64,000 nt of DNA from Pirellulales bacterium (GCA_019636335.1 JAHBXR010000012.1:62001-126000); one strand, 5' to 3'. Positions 17,045-28,151 are shown, counted from the stretch's first letter. The notes: generated by a model not told the origin, from the letters alone. Numbers and translations: made by a program.

Positions 17045-17431
17045 GCGGCATTCTCGTCACAGCCTGCACGCCCAGCGCCGGCAAAAGGGGCCCGCCGCCT
17101 GGAGTGACAGTTTTGGAGCGCAAGCAGAGTAGTAGTCTGCCGCCAATCGGTCAACGTCGACTTGGCGCTCTGGCGAAGCCTGGTGGGGCTGGTGGGCTTG
17201 TTCTCGTCGCGACTGGGACGCTACACGCAAGCGGGATCGGTCTTATTCGATCTTGCTGCAAGCGCAGGGAACGATTATCGTCCCGCCTCCCGTCAGGCTC
17301 TCTTGCGCGGAGGCGTGCGCAACTCAGGGCATCGTTCGCAGGAAGATATGCGTCACGGTCAGAGTAGCCGTGGCCGCCAACAAGTCGAGAATCGCCCCCG
17401 CCACCTTCGAGGCGAGACGGCCGTGAATTCG
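17045..17431. other. Divergent intergenic region
   Basis: About 390 bases between the leftward GT-C-like unit and the rightward TPR lipoprotein gene. It should hold both promoters. I see no clear motif or repeat. Confidence 0.3.
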
Positions 17432-18172
17432 ATGATCCAACACATTGCTCGTACTATTTCGCACTCGCACGCGGCCGAGGCCCTGTTCCTCGCGGCGCTC
17501 GTTTGCCTGGCCTCGTCGTCGGGCTGCGGTTCGCTCCACGCACAGGGGCAGAATGCCGAAGGCGTGCGTCTGCACCAGCAGGGCTATTACCAACAATCGC
17601 TGCAGCGCTTCCAACAAGCGGTCTACAGCGATCCAAATAATGCCGACGCGTACTACAACCTGGCGGCTACCTACCACCGCATGGGCAAGCTGTCGAGCAA
17701 TCGCACCGAGCTCGATCAGGCCGAAAATTATTACAACCAGTGCCTCGATCACTCCCCCGACCATGCCGCGTGCTACCGCGGTCTGGCGATTCTGCTGGTC
17801 GAGGAGAACCGCTCGGAAGAGGCCTTCCGGCTGCTGAACGGCTGGGCGGGACGTTCGCCGACGAACCCCGATCCGAAGATCGAGCTGGCGCGTCTCTACG
17901 AAGAGTTTGGCGACAAAACCGCCGCCGAGCATCAACTGGTCGAGGCGCTGACGAACAACCCCTACAACGCTCGGGCCCTGGCGGCGCTCGGCAAGCTGCA
18001 CGAGCAGTCGGGCGACTACACGCAGGCCCTGTCGGTGTATCAGCGCTCGCTCTGGCACGACCACATGCAGCCCGAGGTCGCCGCACGCGTGGCGGCGCTG
18101 CAGTCGGCCCTGGGCCCTCAGCCCATGGTCACGCCCACCACGCCGACGAATAGCTCGCTGCGCCGCTACTAA
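17432..18172 (+). CDS. TPR-repeat lipoprotein
   Basis: The 246-residue protein has an N-terminal hydrophobic segment (ALFLAALVCLASSSGC) ending in a plausible lipobox SSGC, so it is probably a lipoprotein. Four to five tetratricopeptide repeats follow from about residue 42, for example GYYQQSLQRFQQAVYSDPNNADAYYNLA split across two helices. The closing tail is Thr/Pro-rich. TPR proteins serve as scaffolds, so the partner is unknown. The start is uncertain: the ATG at 17432 gives a normal signal peptide, while a GTG at 17423 has a GAGG 10 bases upstream. The longer frame to 17162 has no support. Confidence 0.8.
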   Translation: MIQHIARTISHSHAAEALFLAALVCLASSSGCGSLHAQGQNAEGVRLHQQGYYQQSLQRFQQAVYSDPNNADAYYNLAATYHRMGKLSSNRTELDQAENYYNQCLDHSPDHAACYRGLAILLVEENRSEEAFRLLNGWAGRSPTNPDPKIELARLYEEFGDKTAAEHQLVEALTNNPYNARALAALGKLHEQSGDYTQALSVYQRSLWHDHMQPEVAARVAALQSALGPQPMVTPTTPTNSSLRRY

Positions 18173-18309
18173 GCTCGTCTCGGCGGACGGTGACAGCCCG
18201 TCGACGGAGATTCCGCCGGGTGGCTCTTGGTTGGTCCGACTCGCTCCGCTCGGCCCGATCCCTCGTGCGATGCGTTCTGCCCCCGATTCCCGCACGCTAT
18301 GCTGGAGTC

Positions 18310-19155
18310 ATGGGAACCGAGAACGAGACTCCGCCGTCGTCCACTGCTACGAGTGCTCCGGCGACCGTTAGTGCTTTACGTCCGAGCCGGCGCTGGCTGC
18401 AATTCCGGCTGCGGACGCTGCTGGTGTTGCTGACGCTGTTTGGCCTGACGTTTGGCCTGGTCTTTGCCGCTTCACGGCGACAGCGCGAGGCCGAGATGCG
18501 CGCGATCACGGTGCTGGGCGCTACCGGCTACGCGAGTAGCTCGCACGACGCCTACTATCCTCCCCTCTCGTCGAAGCCGGCCGAGAAAAAAGCAGGGGAA
18601 ACGCCCGACCGGGTATTGGCTTCGGTCGACATTCCGCAGTGGCTCAAATCAGTGCCGGGAGTGGCCGCCGATGGCATCTTCGGCCGCGTCTTCCGGCTCG
18701 ATATCGGTCACCACGACAAGATCTCGCGCTTCACGCCCGAGGAGAAGTCGAGCCTGGGGGTGTTGCACTCGCTCTGGTCGTTATCGATCGACGGGTTCAT
18801 TCTCGACCGGGACGACGTGGAGCGGCTGGCGACTCCCTCTCGACTGACGCATTTGTTTCTGACGGGCTGTACATTCGATCCAGGCGCGTTCGAGCCGATG
18901 GGGCAGTTGAAGCATCTCTACTGGCTCGATCTCAACGGCAGTAGCGTCAAGGACGATGACCTTCAGACGCTCGCGGGACTGCGAAATCTGCAAGTGCTCA
19001 ATCTCTCGCACACGGAGATTACCGATCAGGGCCTGGAGCATCTGCACCAGCTTCCGTCGCTGCGACGGCTAGAACTCTCGGGAAGCCGCGTCACCGACGA
19101 GGGAATCGATCGGCTGCGTGAGACCCTGCCCAACATGCAGTTGCTCGACGACTGA
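18310..19155 (+). CDS. Single-pass membrane protein with leucine-rich repeats
   Basis: The 281-residue protein has a Ser/Thr-rich N-terminus, then FRLRTLLVLLTLFGLTFGLVFA as one membrane segment (about residues 36-58; positions 18415-18483). The C-terminal half carries leucine-rich repeats of the LTHLFLTGC / LKHLYWLDLNGSSV / LQVLNLSHTEI / LRRLELSGSRV type, each about 24 residues. The basic-plus-hydrophobic 'RTLLVLLTLFG' segment is frequent in planctomycete proteins. LRR domains bind other proteins, so the function is unknown. The ATG at 18310 is chosen because the upstream extension is Arg-rich and precedes a GGAG. Confidence 0.8.
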   Translation: MGTENETPPSSTATSAPATVSALRPSRRWLQFRLRTLLVLLTLFGLTFGLVFAASRRQREAEMRAITVLGATGYASSSHDAYYPPLSSKPAEKKAGETPDRVLASVDIPQWLKSVPGVAADGIFGRVFRLDIGHHDKISRFTPEEKSSLGVLHSLWSLSIDGFILDRDDVERLATPSRLTHLFLTGCTFDPGAFEPMGQLKHLYWLDLNGSSVKDDDLQTLAGLRNLQVLNLSHTEITDQGLEHLHQLPSLRRLELSGSRVTDEGIDRLRETLPNMQLLDD

Positions 19156-19630
19156 CGTTCTCTCGCGACCGCATCGCACTGCTGTGTGCGAAGTCCTTCC
19201 CCTCGTGGCATTTCTATCTGCTGGGGTGGGCTCCGCGTCCCTCGCCCGCCCAGGGTGGCGTACGGACTGCCCGTCCCGACGTCGCCCGACCGTGGAACTT
19301 CTGGGCCGGCCGCCGCATCCAAGGTGGTGAAAGGGAGAAAAGCTCATGCGAGGCGCGTTACAAACCGGCCCGATTTCCGCTGGAAAGGTCAGAGGACGAG
19401 CGGACAAGGGACCTGAGAGTTGGCGCAAGACCCAGGGAGTCGAGCCATGCCAGACGGAACCCGACGACGCCGACACAGTGGCGACCGTGCTCGCCGAGAT
19501 TGGTACGCCCGACACCGTGCGGAGCGTTTTCAACGCCGCTTCGGACTCGGCCACTAGATTTTTCGAACAGGCCGGGCAGCGAGCCTGGCAGCCCCCGCGA
19601 CCGAGCCTTGCCTACACCAGAGTCCTCACC
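19156..19630. other. Gene-free stretch
   Basis: About 475 bases after the leucine-rich-repeat gene. A frame open from 19346 has no family-like or compositional support in its first two thirds. I see no hairpin or repeat until the palindrome at 19826. Confidence 0.3.
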
Positions 19631-19732
19631 ATGACCACCCGCTACCAGATCACCGCCGTTTTGGGGACCGTCTTGATTTCGTATACGGCCGGTCTGTCGC
19701 TGCTCCATCTGCTGGTCGAGCTGGTTCCCTAG
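19631..19732 (+). CDS. Possible 33-residue membrane peptide
   Basis: An ATG at 19631 opens a 33-codon frame that reads MTTRYQITAVLGTVLISY and then a hydrophobic tail ending in VELVP. It would make a single membrane segment. There is no good ribosome binding site and no neighbour in an operon, so this is a weak candidate. It is listed because the hydrophobic content ends exactly at a stop codon. Confidence 0.25.
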   Translation: MTTRYQITAVLGTVLISYTAGLSLLHLLVELVP

Positions 19733-19825
19733 CAGTCCATTACAAACTCAACGGGCTGCTAGCCAACGGTTGTCTGCCGGCTGACTACCCTGTGGCGACG
19801 GTTTTGAAGTGGCGCTTTTCGTAGA

Positions 19826-19909
19826 ATCGTAACCCGAAGCGTCAGCGAGGGGGCACTGTGCTCGATGGTTCTTTCCAGGAATTCCCTCGCTGACGCTTCG
19901 GGTTACGAT
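19826..19909. repeat. Dispersed palindromic element, copy 1
   Basis: Two exact 26-base arms (19826-19851 and 19884-19909) containing AACCCGAAGCGTCAGCGAGG are separated by 32 bases. Translated, the arm reads NPKRQRG, a string found in many spurious planctomycete protein calls. The whole element, including the loop, is similar in inverted orientation to the copy at 45594-45676. It follows the putative small peptide and precedes the end of the leftward GT4 gene. Confidence 0.85.
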
Positions 19910-19958
19910 GGGCTGGTTTTCCGAGGATAACGACCAAGAAGCTTCGAAACGCGCAACT

Positions 19959-21164
19959 CTAACGGGCGACTGCCCGGGTATAGAGATTGAGCATGCGGGG
20001 CAGCATCTTCTCGAGATCGTATTTCTCTTCGATCAGTTTCATGCCGGCCTCGCCCAGGTGGCGATGCCCCTGGGGATCGCGCAGCACGCGCAGCGCGTGC
20101 GCCGTATGGCCGTCGACGTCGTAGAAATCGGCCAGCAGCCCGGTCTGTTCGTGCGTGACCAGCTCGCGCACCGGTGGTGTGCCCGACGCGACCACGGTCG
20201 CTCCGCAAGACAGGGCATCGAACATCGACCAGGACAATACGAACGGCACCGTGAAATACAGGTGAAGGTCGGCCACCGACAGAAGCTGCGCCAGATTGTG
20301 CGGCGCCAATCGACCCGGAAAGATGAATTTCGACAGGTCGTAGTTGTCTTGCGACAAGACATGCTCGCGGAACGTGCGGGCTTGAATGTGCTTCGTGTCG
20401 CCGCCGTAGGCGACGCGATCCTCGCCCACGACGATGAACAGCACATCGGGATACTCGGTGTAAATGCGTTTGGCGACGCGCATGAAGATGTCGAACCCGC
20501 GCATGGCTTCGAACCCGCGCGAAACGTAGCTGACGATGCGCGTTTCGGGGCCGACCGTGCGTCCCCCGAGCTGCCGCGGTACGTCGTCGTAGCGATGCCA
20601 TACCGAGCGATCGACGCCGTCGAAGATCACCTCGACCTTGTCGCGATACGCGGCCGGCAGAAGACTGCGCTGCCAGTTCGTCGGCGAGTAGCCCAGCGTG
20701 CAGTTCTCGAGATCGAGCAGTAACATCGCATTGCGGCAATACGACCGCAGCCGGTCGATCTGCTGCGGGGGAAACTCGGGCCGGAAATCGAGATCGCTGT
20801 GGTGCGGTCGGTAGAAGTATTCGAAGTAGTTCACTACCGGGCAATCGAACAGCTCGCGCAGGAAGAGGGTCGAGCCGAAGCCGGAATGTCCCACGATCAG
20901 GTCGGGCTTCAGCCCCGGCTGCTGGCGGCAGGCCTCGAAGACGCCGTGCGCGTGGGCCACCGCGTTCTCGAACGTGCGGGTGCAGTAGTGATTCCGCTCG
21001 GTGGCTCCCCCGTGGGGATCGTAGCGCAGCACCCGGATGCCGTCGACGACCGTCGCGGGCTTGTTCGTGACGAACGTACACTCGTAGCCATGATCGCGAA
21101 CGAGTGCCCGGCCGATGTGGCCGAACTGAGCGGGGAAGTTCTGGTGAACGAACAGGATGTGCAT
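19959..21164 (-). CDS. Family 4 glycosyltransferase
   Basis: The 401-residue cytoplasmic enzyme begins MHILFVHQNFPAQFGHIGRA, the N-terminal signature of a GT4 subfamily (Glyco_trans_4_3 type). The C-terminal Rossmann domain has IVSYVSRGFEAMRGFDIFM for nucleotide-sugar contacts, FPGRLAPHNLAQLLSVADLHLY and SCGATVVASGTPPVRELV with the usual acidic/Pro region. It would transfer a sugar from a nucleotide donor to a polysaccharide or lipid. The ATG at 21164 is preferred over an in-frame start at 21278, which adds 38 non-homologous residues. It is a single gene with no adjacent polysaccharide cluster. Confidence 0.9.
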   Translation of the reverse strand: MHILFVHQNFPAQFGHIGRALVRDHGYECTFVTNKPATVVDGIRVLRYDPHGGATERNHYCTRTFENAVAHAHGVFEACRQQPGLKPDLIVGHSGFGSTLFLRELFDCPVVNYFEYFYRPHHSDLDFRPEFPPQQIDRLRSYCRNAMLLLDLENCTLGYSPTNWQRSLLPAAYRDKVEVIFDGVDRSVWHRYDDVPRQLGGRTVGPETRIVSYVSRGFEAMRGFDIFMRVAKRIYTEYPDVLFIVVGEDRVAYGGDTKHIQARTFREHVLSQDNYDLSKFIFPGRLAPHNLAQLLSVADLHLYFTVPFVLSWSMFDALSCGATVVASGTPPVRELVTHEQTGLLADFYDVDGHTAHALRVLRDPQGHRHLGEAGMKLIEEKYDLEKMLPRMLNLYTRAVAR

Positions 21165-21358
21165 GCGAATTGCCCGAACCGAACTGTGAAACGACTGCCA
21201 CCCGATCTCTGCCGACATCCGACGAGCGGGATGATAGCGGTTTTCGGCCCGAGCCGCTTTCCCGGCTGTGCGATGCACCAGGGTTCATGGGGCTGCCGGG
21301 TCGAAAAACAGCCGGCAAAACGGCGGAAAAAGGCCATGTTTTGTGAAGATTCAGTGGT

Positions 21359-21387
21359 TTGACACCCCTTTTCAGGGTGCCTAGAAT
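21359..21387 (+). promoter_or_regulatory. Sigma-70-type promoter of the DksA/TraR gene
   Basis: TTGACA (21359-21364) and TAGAAT (21382-21387) are spaced by 17 bases, a near-consensus housekeeping promoter. Transcription would start near 21394 and give a leader of about 42 bases. Confidence 0.75.
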
Positions 21388-21435
21388 GGAAAGTCTATAC
21401 CCTGGTAGCAGGGAGTCCCCCTAGGAGAATCTTCC

Positions 21436-21807
21436 ATGAAGAAGGCGGATCTGAAGGAGTACAAAGAGCGTTTGGTGACCCTGCGAGCCCGTCTCCGGGG
21501 GGATGTTTCCCAGATGGCTGATGCCGCCTTGAAGAAGAACCGTATGGAAGCCACGGGCGAGACGTCGAGCATGCCGATTCACATGGCGGATATCGGTACC
21601 GACAACTACGAGCAGGAATTCACGCTCAGCCTGATGGAAACGGAAGAGGACACCCTGGCGGCCATCGAGGCCGCTCTGGAGCGTGTCGAGGATGGGACTT
21701 ACGGCACGTGCGAGGAGTGCGGGGCGACGGTTCCCAAGCTCCGTCTGAACGCCATCCCGTACACGCCCTTCTGCATCAAGTGCGCTCAGCAGATGGAAAA
21801 AGGCTAG
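21436..21807 (+). CDS. DksA/TraR-type zinc finger protein
   Basis: The 123-residue protein has a coiled-coil N-terminal half (LKEYKERLVTLRARLRGDV), an acidic mid-section and a C4 zinc finger, CEEC near residue 94 and CIKC near 115. This is the build of DksA/TraR/YocK-type proteins, which bind in the RNA polymerase secondary channel. The coiled-coil tip lacks the classical DxxDxA motif of true DksA, so it is better called DksA/TraR family. AGGAG lies 8 bases before the ATG, and a near-consensus promoter lies just upstream, which suggests steady strong expression. It is a single-gene unit. Confidence 0.9.
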   Translation: MKKADLKEYKERLVTLRARLRGDVSQMADAALKKNRMEATGETSSMPIHMADIGTDNYEQEFTLSLMETEEDTLAAIEAALERVEDGTYGTCEECGATVPKLRLNAIPYTPFCIKCAQQMEKG

Positions 21808-22113
21808 TACGTCTGTCCACGCCTCGAGTTCGGGTGGCAAAAAAGGGTCGCAGCTAGACGATCGATTGCCGCCGAACCACTGACGTGTTCAGCGGTTGTG
21901 TTGTAGCAGCCCTTCTGCTGGGGTTGGACGTGGCACTCGTTCGCCCCGCAGCGAGCCCCCCATCTTCGCCTGCCCGAATTACGGCCTTCTGGCTATATTG
22001 AGCGCTAGCGGTGCGCCTACATCGCCGGGAGATGGCTCTCGGGAATGGGAGCGATTTCCCGGTGTTCCGCGCCGTGCTGGCCCCTCTCGCTGTCCACGTG
22101 GAAGGTTCTCGGG
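21808..22113. other. Intergenic stretch before lspA
   Basis: About 305 bases without a supported gene. The leader of lspA should start here. An in-frame start at 22045 exists, but it adds non-homologous residues. Confidence 0.3.
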
Positions 22114-22683
22114 ATGAAGGACGCCCCGCGCCGTCGTTATGCGATTTTCGTCCTGCTCGCCCTTTTGGGACTGGCGCTCGATCTCGGCACGAAAAGCTGG
22201 ATCTTCTCACGGCAGGGGATGCCGTTCATGTCGAACCCGATCTGGATCGTGCCCGACGTCCTCTCCCTCGACACGAACCTGAACGAAGGGGCGCTATTCG
22301 GGATGGGGCAGGGGAAGGTGCCGATCTTCGCCGGCCTGTCGATCATCGCCGCCCTGGCGATCTGCTATTGGGTCTTCTTCGCTGGCGCCGCCCAGGACAC
22401 CTGGCTGACGGTTTGCCTGGGAATGATTCTGGGTGGAATACTCGGCAACCTTTACGATCGCGTCGGGCTGCCGGGCCTTTCGTGGAACTTTCCGCCCGAG
22501 CGCGTCGGCGAACCCGTGCATGCCGTGCGCGATTGGATTCACTTCAAGGTGGAAGGTCTGATCGACTTTCCCGTCTTCAACATTGCCGACAGCCTGCTGG
22601 TGTGCGGTGTCGCGCTGCTCGTGTGGCACACGTATCGCCAATCGCCCGCGCAGAAAGAACCGCACGCGGCCCCGGCCAAATAG
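22114..22683 (+). CDS. lspA: Lipoprotein signal peptidase (signal peptidase II)
   Basis: The 189-residue inner-membrane aspartyl protease cleaves the signal peptide of prolipoproteins after lipidation. The family motifs are present: DLGTKSW in the first helix, NEGALFGMG (normally NxGaaFg), GNLYDR with the first catalytic Asp and FNIADS with the second. Four membrane segments are visible. Compared with the usual 160-170 residues it has an extended segment between GNLYDR and FNIADS (PPERVGEPVHAVRDW), seen in some planctomycete-like members. It would process the lipoproteins encoded at 4388 and 28919 in this window. Confidence 0.92.
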   Translation: MKDAPRRRYAIFVLLALLGLALDLGTKSWIFSRQGMPFMSNPIWIVPDVLSLDTNLNEGALFGMGQGKVPIFAGLSIIAALAICYWVFFAGAAQDTWLTVCLGMILGGILGNLYDRVGLPGLSWNFPPERVGEPVHAVRDWIHFKVEGLIDFPVFNIADSLLVCGVALLVWHTYRQSPAQKEPHAAPAK

Positions 22684-23267
22684 CTCGCCGTGATGTTGCA
22701 TGCTGGTGCTGCATGTTGATGCAGGCCGCAGATCGTGCGCACGTCCGCCTGACTTGCTCGAGTGTGCCACCGCATAGGTGTTTGCGCATATTTTTTACGC
22801 GCACGGTGTAAATGCATCGTGACAATTCGAGGCCGTTCTGGCCGCGAACGACAGCCTTTCTTGCACGTCTGCGCAGAACATTGCACGGAGACCTTATTTT
22901 CATTGAAATTTACTGTCCCCCTTTGTTACCGTTCGCAAAACTGCTTGGTTTTCTATCGAGTAGGGCGAGAAGAGTCTCGATAGTTTGAGTCTCGATAGTT
23001 TGAGTACGGTGCGGTGCCTGTTCCGCGGTACGGCAACGCGCGGCGCTGGTGTAGTGAACGCGTGATCGGGCGTGCGTCAGGGAGCACGCGGTAAGCGGAA
23101 GCGAATCGCACACGACGAGTGACGACCTGCAGGGAATTGCGGTCGCACGGCGGCGAGCGCTCGACGATGAGTGTTCTTGCGCGCCTCTGCGCCGCTTGGT
23201 CCGTAGACCACTCCCCACAGGTCGGCTCGACAGCAGTCCGGCGTGTTCGATCGGGAGGGCGGTCGCC
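22684..23267. other. Gene-free stretch upstream of the Rrf2 gene
   Basis: About 585 bases with locally lower GC near 22770-22990 (runs such as CATATTTTTTACG and CATTGAAATTTAC). Nothing here looks like a gene. It holds a tandem 15-base repeat at 22972-23001 and should hold the Rrf2 promoter. Confidence 0.4.
22972..23001. repeat. Tandem 15-base repeat, two copies
   Basis: GAGTCTCGATAGTTT occurs twice in direct succession (22972-22986, 22987-23001), followed by a third GAGT. It lies about 270 bases upstream of the Rrf2 regulator gene and could be a protein-binding site or a simple replication slip. Confidence 0.7.
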
Positions 23268-23672
23268 ATGAAACTGTCTCGCACGGTTACCTACGCACTG
23301 CAGGCCGCACTACAGTTGGCCAAGACCGAGTCGAACGAGCCGATCCCCTGCAGCCAAATCGCCGAGCAGGGGCAGATGCCCGAACGTTTCTTGCTGCAGA
23401 TCCTGCGCAATCTCGTCAATCATGGCGTGTTGCAATCGACGCGAGGGGTCGAAGGGGGCTACCGCTTGCGGCGCAGGCCTGAGGAGATCTCGTTGCTCGA
23501 TGTGATCGAGGCGGTGGACGGACCCCTGGCCACCGACATGCCCGAGGACGCCGCGTTCCCCATCGAGTCGGTGACGAAGCTGCAACTCGCCTTGCAAGAG
23601 GTGACGGCGAGTACGCGCAACCAGCTCGCCTCGATCAAGCTGTCGCAGCTCGTACAGCCGCGGAACTCCTGA
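23268..23672 (+). CDS. Rrf2-family transcriptional regulator
   Basis: The 134-residue DNA-binding protein opens with MKLSRTVTYALQAALQLA, then a winged helix-turn-helix (CSQIAEQGQMPERFLLQILR) and wing GVLQSTRGVEGGYRLRR, all typical of Rrf2/IscR/NsrR regulators. The region after residue 90, where Fe-S members carry three cysteines, has none; the only Cys is in the recognition helix region. So classical Fe-S sensing is unlikely. GGGAGGG lies about 9 bases before the ATG. The hisN-like gene starts 49 bases downstream on the same strand and may be co-transcribed. Confidence 0.9.
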   Translation: MKLSRTVTYALQAALQLAKTESNEPIPCSQIAEQGQMPERFLLQILRNLVNHGVLQSTRGVEGGYRLRRRPEEISLLDVIEAVDGPLATDMPEDAAFPIESVTKLQLALQEVTASTRNQLASIKLSQLVQPRNS

Positions 23673-23721
23673 ACGCTCGGGCGGCTTGGCAACAGGGCGC
23701 GCGGCCGTTAGGCTGGCGGCC

Positions 23722-24530
23722 ATGAGTGACGACCAACGCGATCTCGTCGTACGATTGGAACTTGCCCTGGCCGCCGGTCGTGAAGCCGGTCAGTTGACCC
23801 TGGCTCACTTCCGGCAATCGCACCTGCAAGTGGAGTGGAAGCAGGACGCTTCACCGGTCACCGTGGCCGACCGCGAGGCCGAACAGCATCTTCGTGCCCG
23901 CATTGCCGCGACGTTCCCCTCGGACGGCATCCTCGGGGAAGAATTCGGCACGATCGAGGGGACGTCAGGATACCGTTGGATTCTCGATCCCATCGATGGC
24001 ACCAAGTCTTTTGTCCACGGGGTTCCCTTCTACGGCACCATGGTGGGTGTCGAGCGCGAGGGACGCTGCGTCGTGGGCATCGTCTATCTGCCGGGACTCG
24101 ACGAGATGGTCTACGCCTCGCTGGGCGGGGGAACCTGGTCGGTCGTCCGCGGCGGAAAGCCCGAGCGTGCGCAGGTGTCGAAATGTGCCAACCTCGCCGA
24201 GGGATTGTTCTGCACCACCACGGTGCAGGGCTTCGAGAAGCTTGGCCGCGGCGCCGCCTACGAAGGACTCCAACGAGCGGCGTACCTCACGCGGACTTGG
24301 GGCGACTGTTACGGCTACGTGCTCGTCGCCACCGGCCGTGCCGAGGCGATGATCGATCCGATCATGAACGTGTGGGATGCCGCCGCCGTGCAGCCGATCG
24401 TGGAAGAGGCCGGAGGCACCTTCACCGATTGGGCGGGCAACCACACGATCCAAGCGGGCGAAGGGGTCGCCACGAACGGCCTCGTGCTCGAGCAGGTCCT
24501 GGAACACACCCGCGGCTGCAAGTCGATCCT

Positions 24531-24534
<4 letters not shown>
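23722..24534 (+). CDS. hisN: Inositol-monophosphatase-fold phosphatase, probable histidinol-phosphatase
   Basis: The 270-residue enzyme has the metal-binding motifs GEEFG (near residue 72), [20 protein letters not shown] (near 88) and [17 protein letters not shown] (near 215). The [18 protein letters not shown] string and total length match the HisN-type histidinol-phosphatase subgroup better than classic SuhB. It would remove phosphate from histidinol phosphate in histidine synthesis; inositol or related substrates remain possible. It starts at the ATG at 23722. Its stop codon overlaps that of convergent ettA in a shared CTAG. Confidence 0.8.
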
Positions 24535-26204
<1,670 letters not shown>

Positions 26205-26280
26205 TGCTCTTCTACTGGTTCGACAGGGGGCGCGCTGGCGAGCGCGAGGAATCTTTCCGGGGAAGGGTACGTGGCGGGAG

Positions 26281-27864
26281 TTATTCCCACTCGATCGTGG
26301 CGGGGGGTTTCGAGCTCACGTCGTAGACGACGCGATTGATGCCGGCCACCTCGTTAATAATACGCGTCGAGATGCGAGCCAGAACGTCGTAGGGAAGACG
26401 GCTCCAGTCGGCCGTCATGAAGTCGTCCGTATCGACCGAGCGAATCGCAACGGCGTCTTCGTACGTGCGGGCGTCTCCCATCACGCCCACGCTACGGACT
26501 CCCAACAGCACGGCGAACACCTGCGCCGTCTGCCGATACAGCCCCGCGGCCTTGATCTCTTCGAGCACGATCACGTCGGCCTCGCGCAGGCGGTCGAGCC
26601 GCTCGCGGGTCACCTCGCCCAGGCAGCGCACGGCGAGACCGGGACCGGGGAACGGGTGTCGCCAGACGAGCTCCTCGGGCAGGCCCAACTCGAGCCCCAG
26701 GCGCCGAACTTCGTCTTTGAACAGATCGCGCAGCGGTTCGATCAGCTCGAAGCCCAACTCCGCCGGCAGGCCACCCACGTTGTGATGGAGCTTGATCGTA
26801 TCGGCGGGGCCATCGGGCGCGGCGCCGCTCTCGATCACATCGGGATAGAGCGTGCCTTGCGCCAGGAAGCGGGCATCCTCGATCTTGGCGGCCTCGGCCT
26901 TGAAGCACTCGATAAACGCGTGCCCGATGCGGCGGCGCTTCTCTTGGGGATCGGTGATGCCGGCCAACGCTTTAAGGAATTTGTCTTCGGCTTTGACGAC
27001 GTGCAGGTCGGTGCGGAAATGATTCGAAAATTCGTGGACGACCGATGCTTCTTCCGACTTGCGCAGCAGGCCGTTATCGACCAGGATGCAGGAGAGCTGC
27101 GGACCGATCGCCTTGTAGAGCAGGGCGGCGACGACGGAGGAATCGACCCCCCCCGACAGCCCGCACACGACGCGCCCCTTGCCCACACGCTCGCGGACGC
27201 TGCGAATCGTCTCCTCGGCGAAATCCCCCAAGCGCCAGGTTCCCGTGGCGTGGCAGACTTCGGTGAGAAAATTGCCGAGCAGTTGCGAGCCGCAAGGGGT
27301 GTGCGTCACCTCGGGATGGAACTGCAGGCCGAAGATCGGCAAGCGCGTGTGCCTCACGGCGGCGATCGGGCAGGTGTCGGTCGCCGCCAGCGAGACAAAC
27401 TCGTCGGAAACCTGTGTCACCTGATCGCCGTGGCTCATCCAGACGTCGGTCTGGGTGGGTAACCCGGCCAGCAGCCCCTGCGAGTCGATCACGCGGCAGC
27501 GCGCGCGGCCGTATTCGCGGGCCTTGGCACTGGTGACCTGTCCGCCTAACGCCTCGCAGGCCAGTTGCATGCCGTAGCAGATACCCAGCACGGGAATGCC
27601 GAGCCGAAAGATCGCCGGGTCGCACTTCGGGGCGCCGGCGGCGTAGACGCTCGAGGGGCCGCCGGAAAGGATGATCCCGATCGGCGCGAGCTCGCCAATG
27701 CGCTCCGCGGTGATCGTATGGCGCACGATCTCGCAGTAGACGTGCTGCTCGCGTACGCGACGTGCGATGAGTTGGGCGTACTGCGAACCAAAGTCGAGCA
27801 CCAGGACTCGTTCCTGGGCGATGGCTTTGCGCGCTGAATGTGTTCCGGCCGTGGCTTGGCTCAT
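26281..27864 (-). CDS. guaA: GMP synthase (glutamine-hydrolysing)
   Basis: The 527-residue enzyme aminates XMP to GMP, the last step of de novo guanine nucleotide synthesis. The N-terminal class I amidotransferase has [20 protein letters not shown] and GICYGMQ with the nucleophilic Cys. The ATP pyrophosphatase domain has the P-loop [10 protein letters not shown], and the C-terminal dimerisation domain ends [13 protein letters not shown] as expected. I start at the ATG at 27864 (MSQATAG), since the frame further up to 27957 runs through the promoter and hairpin. Expression may be tuned by the hairpin directly after the -10 box. Confidence 0.95.
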   Translation of the reverse strand: MSQATAGTHSARKAIAQERVLVLDFGSQYAQLIARRVREQHVYCEIVRHTITAERIGELAPIGIILSGGPSSVYAAGAPKCDPAIFRLGIPVLGICYGMQLACEALGGQVTSAKAREYGRARCRVIDSQGLLAGLPTQTDVWMSHGDQVTQVSDEFVSLAATDTCPIAAVRHTRLPIFGLQFHPEVTHTPCGSQLLGNFLTEVCHATGTWRLGDFAEETIRSVRERVGKGRVVCGLSGGVDSSVVAALLYKAIGPQLSCILVDNGLLRKSEEASVVHEFSNHFRTDLHVVKAEDKFLKALAGITDPQEKRRRIGHAFIECFKAEAAKIEDARFLAQGTLYPDVIESGAAPDGPADTIKLHHNVGGLPAELGFELIEPLRDLFKDEVRRLGLELGLPEELVWRHPFPGPGLAVRCLGEVTRERLDRLREADVIVLEEIKAAGLYRQTAQVFAVLLGVRSVGVMGDARTYEDAVAIRSVDTDDFMTADWSRLPYDVLARISTRIINEVAGINRVVYDVSSKPPATIEWE

Positions 27865-27924
27865 GGCGCCCCTCCGGGCGTCGTCCCCGCGCCAGGCTCG
27901 CCTGTCCTGCGGTGGGGCGGTAAT

Positions 27925-27951
27925 AAAAAAGGCCCGTCCAAAGAGACGGGC
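27925..27951 (-). terminator. Terminator-like hairpin in the guaA leader
   Basis: On the minus strand a 7-bp stem (GCCCGTC / GACGGGC) with a 6-base loop is followed by C and six T. It lies 61 bases before the guaA start, pointing in the direction of guaA transcription. No leftward gene lies upstream, so it should be in the guaA transcript or end a short leader RNA. Confidence 0.7.
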
Positions 27952-27964
27952 TGCCAAACCGCCG

Positions 27965-27970
27965 ATTATA
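27965..27970 (-). promoter_or_regulatory. Perfect -10 box upstream of guaA
   Basis: The minus strand reads TATAAT, with transcription expected to start near 27958. The -35 region is poor: TTCGAC lies only 15 bases upstream. The start site would be just a few bases before the hairpin at 27951. Confidence 0.55.
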
Positions 27971-28062
27971 GAGCCCCCGAGCCGGGTCGAACAGGGGCCG
28001 GGCGCGCACTCGTTAACTGCTTCTTCGCAGGCACTTGCGCGCTGCGGGGCGGCGGCGCTACG

Positions 28063-28091
28063 TTGCCGCTGTCTGGTACCGCCACTATAGT
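28063..28091 (+). promoter_or_regulatory. Probable surE promoter
   Basis: TTGCCG (28063-28068) and TATAGT (28086-28091) are spaced by 17 bases. Transcription would start near 28098, about 54 bases before the surE start. Confidence 0.55.
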
Positions 28092-28151
28092 GAACCGCAA
28101 TCCACGGTGACTCAGCGAAAGGAGTGACGCCGCCAGACGGCGCAACGGACG

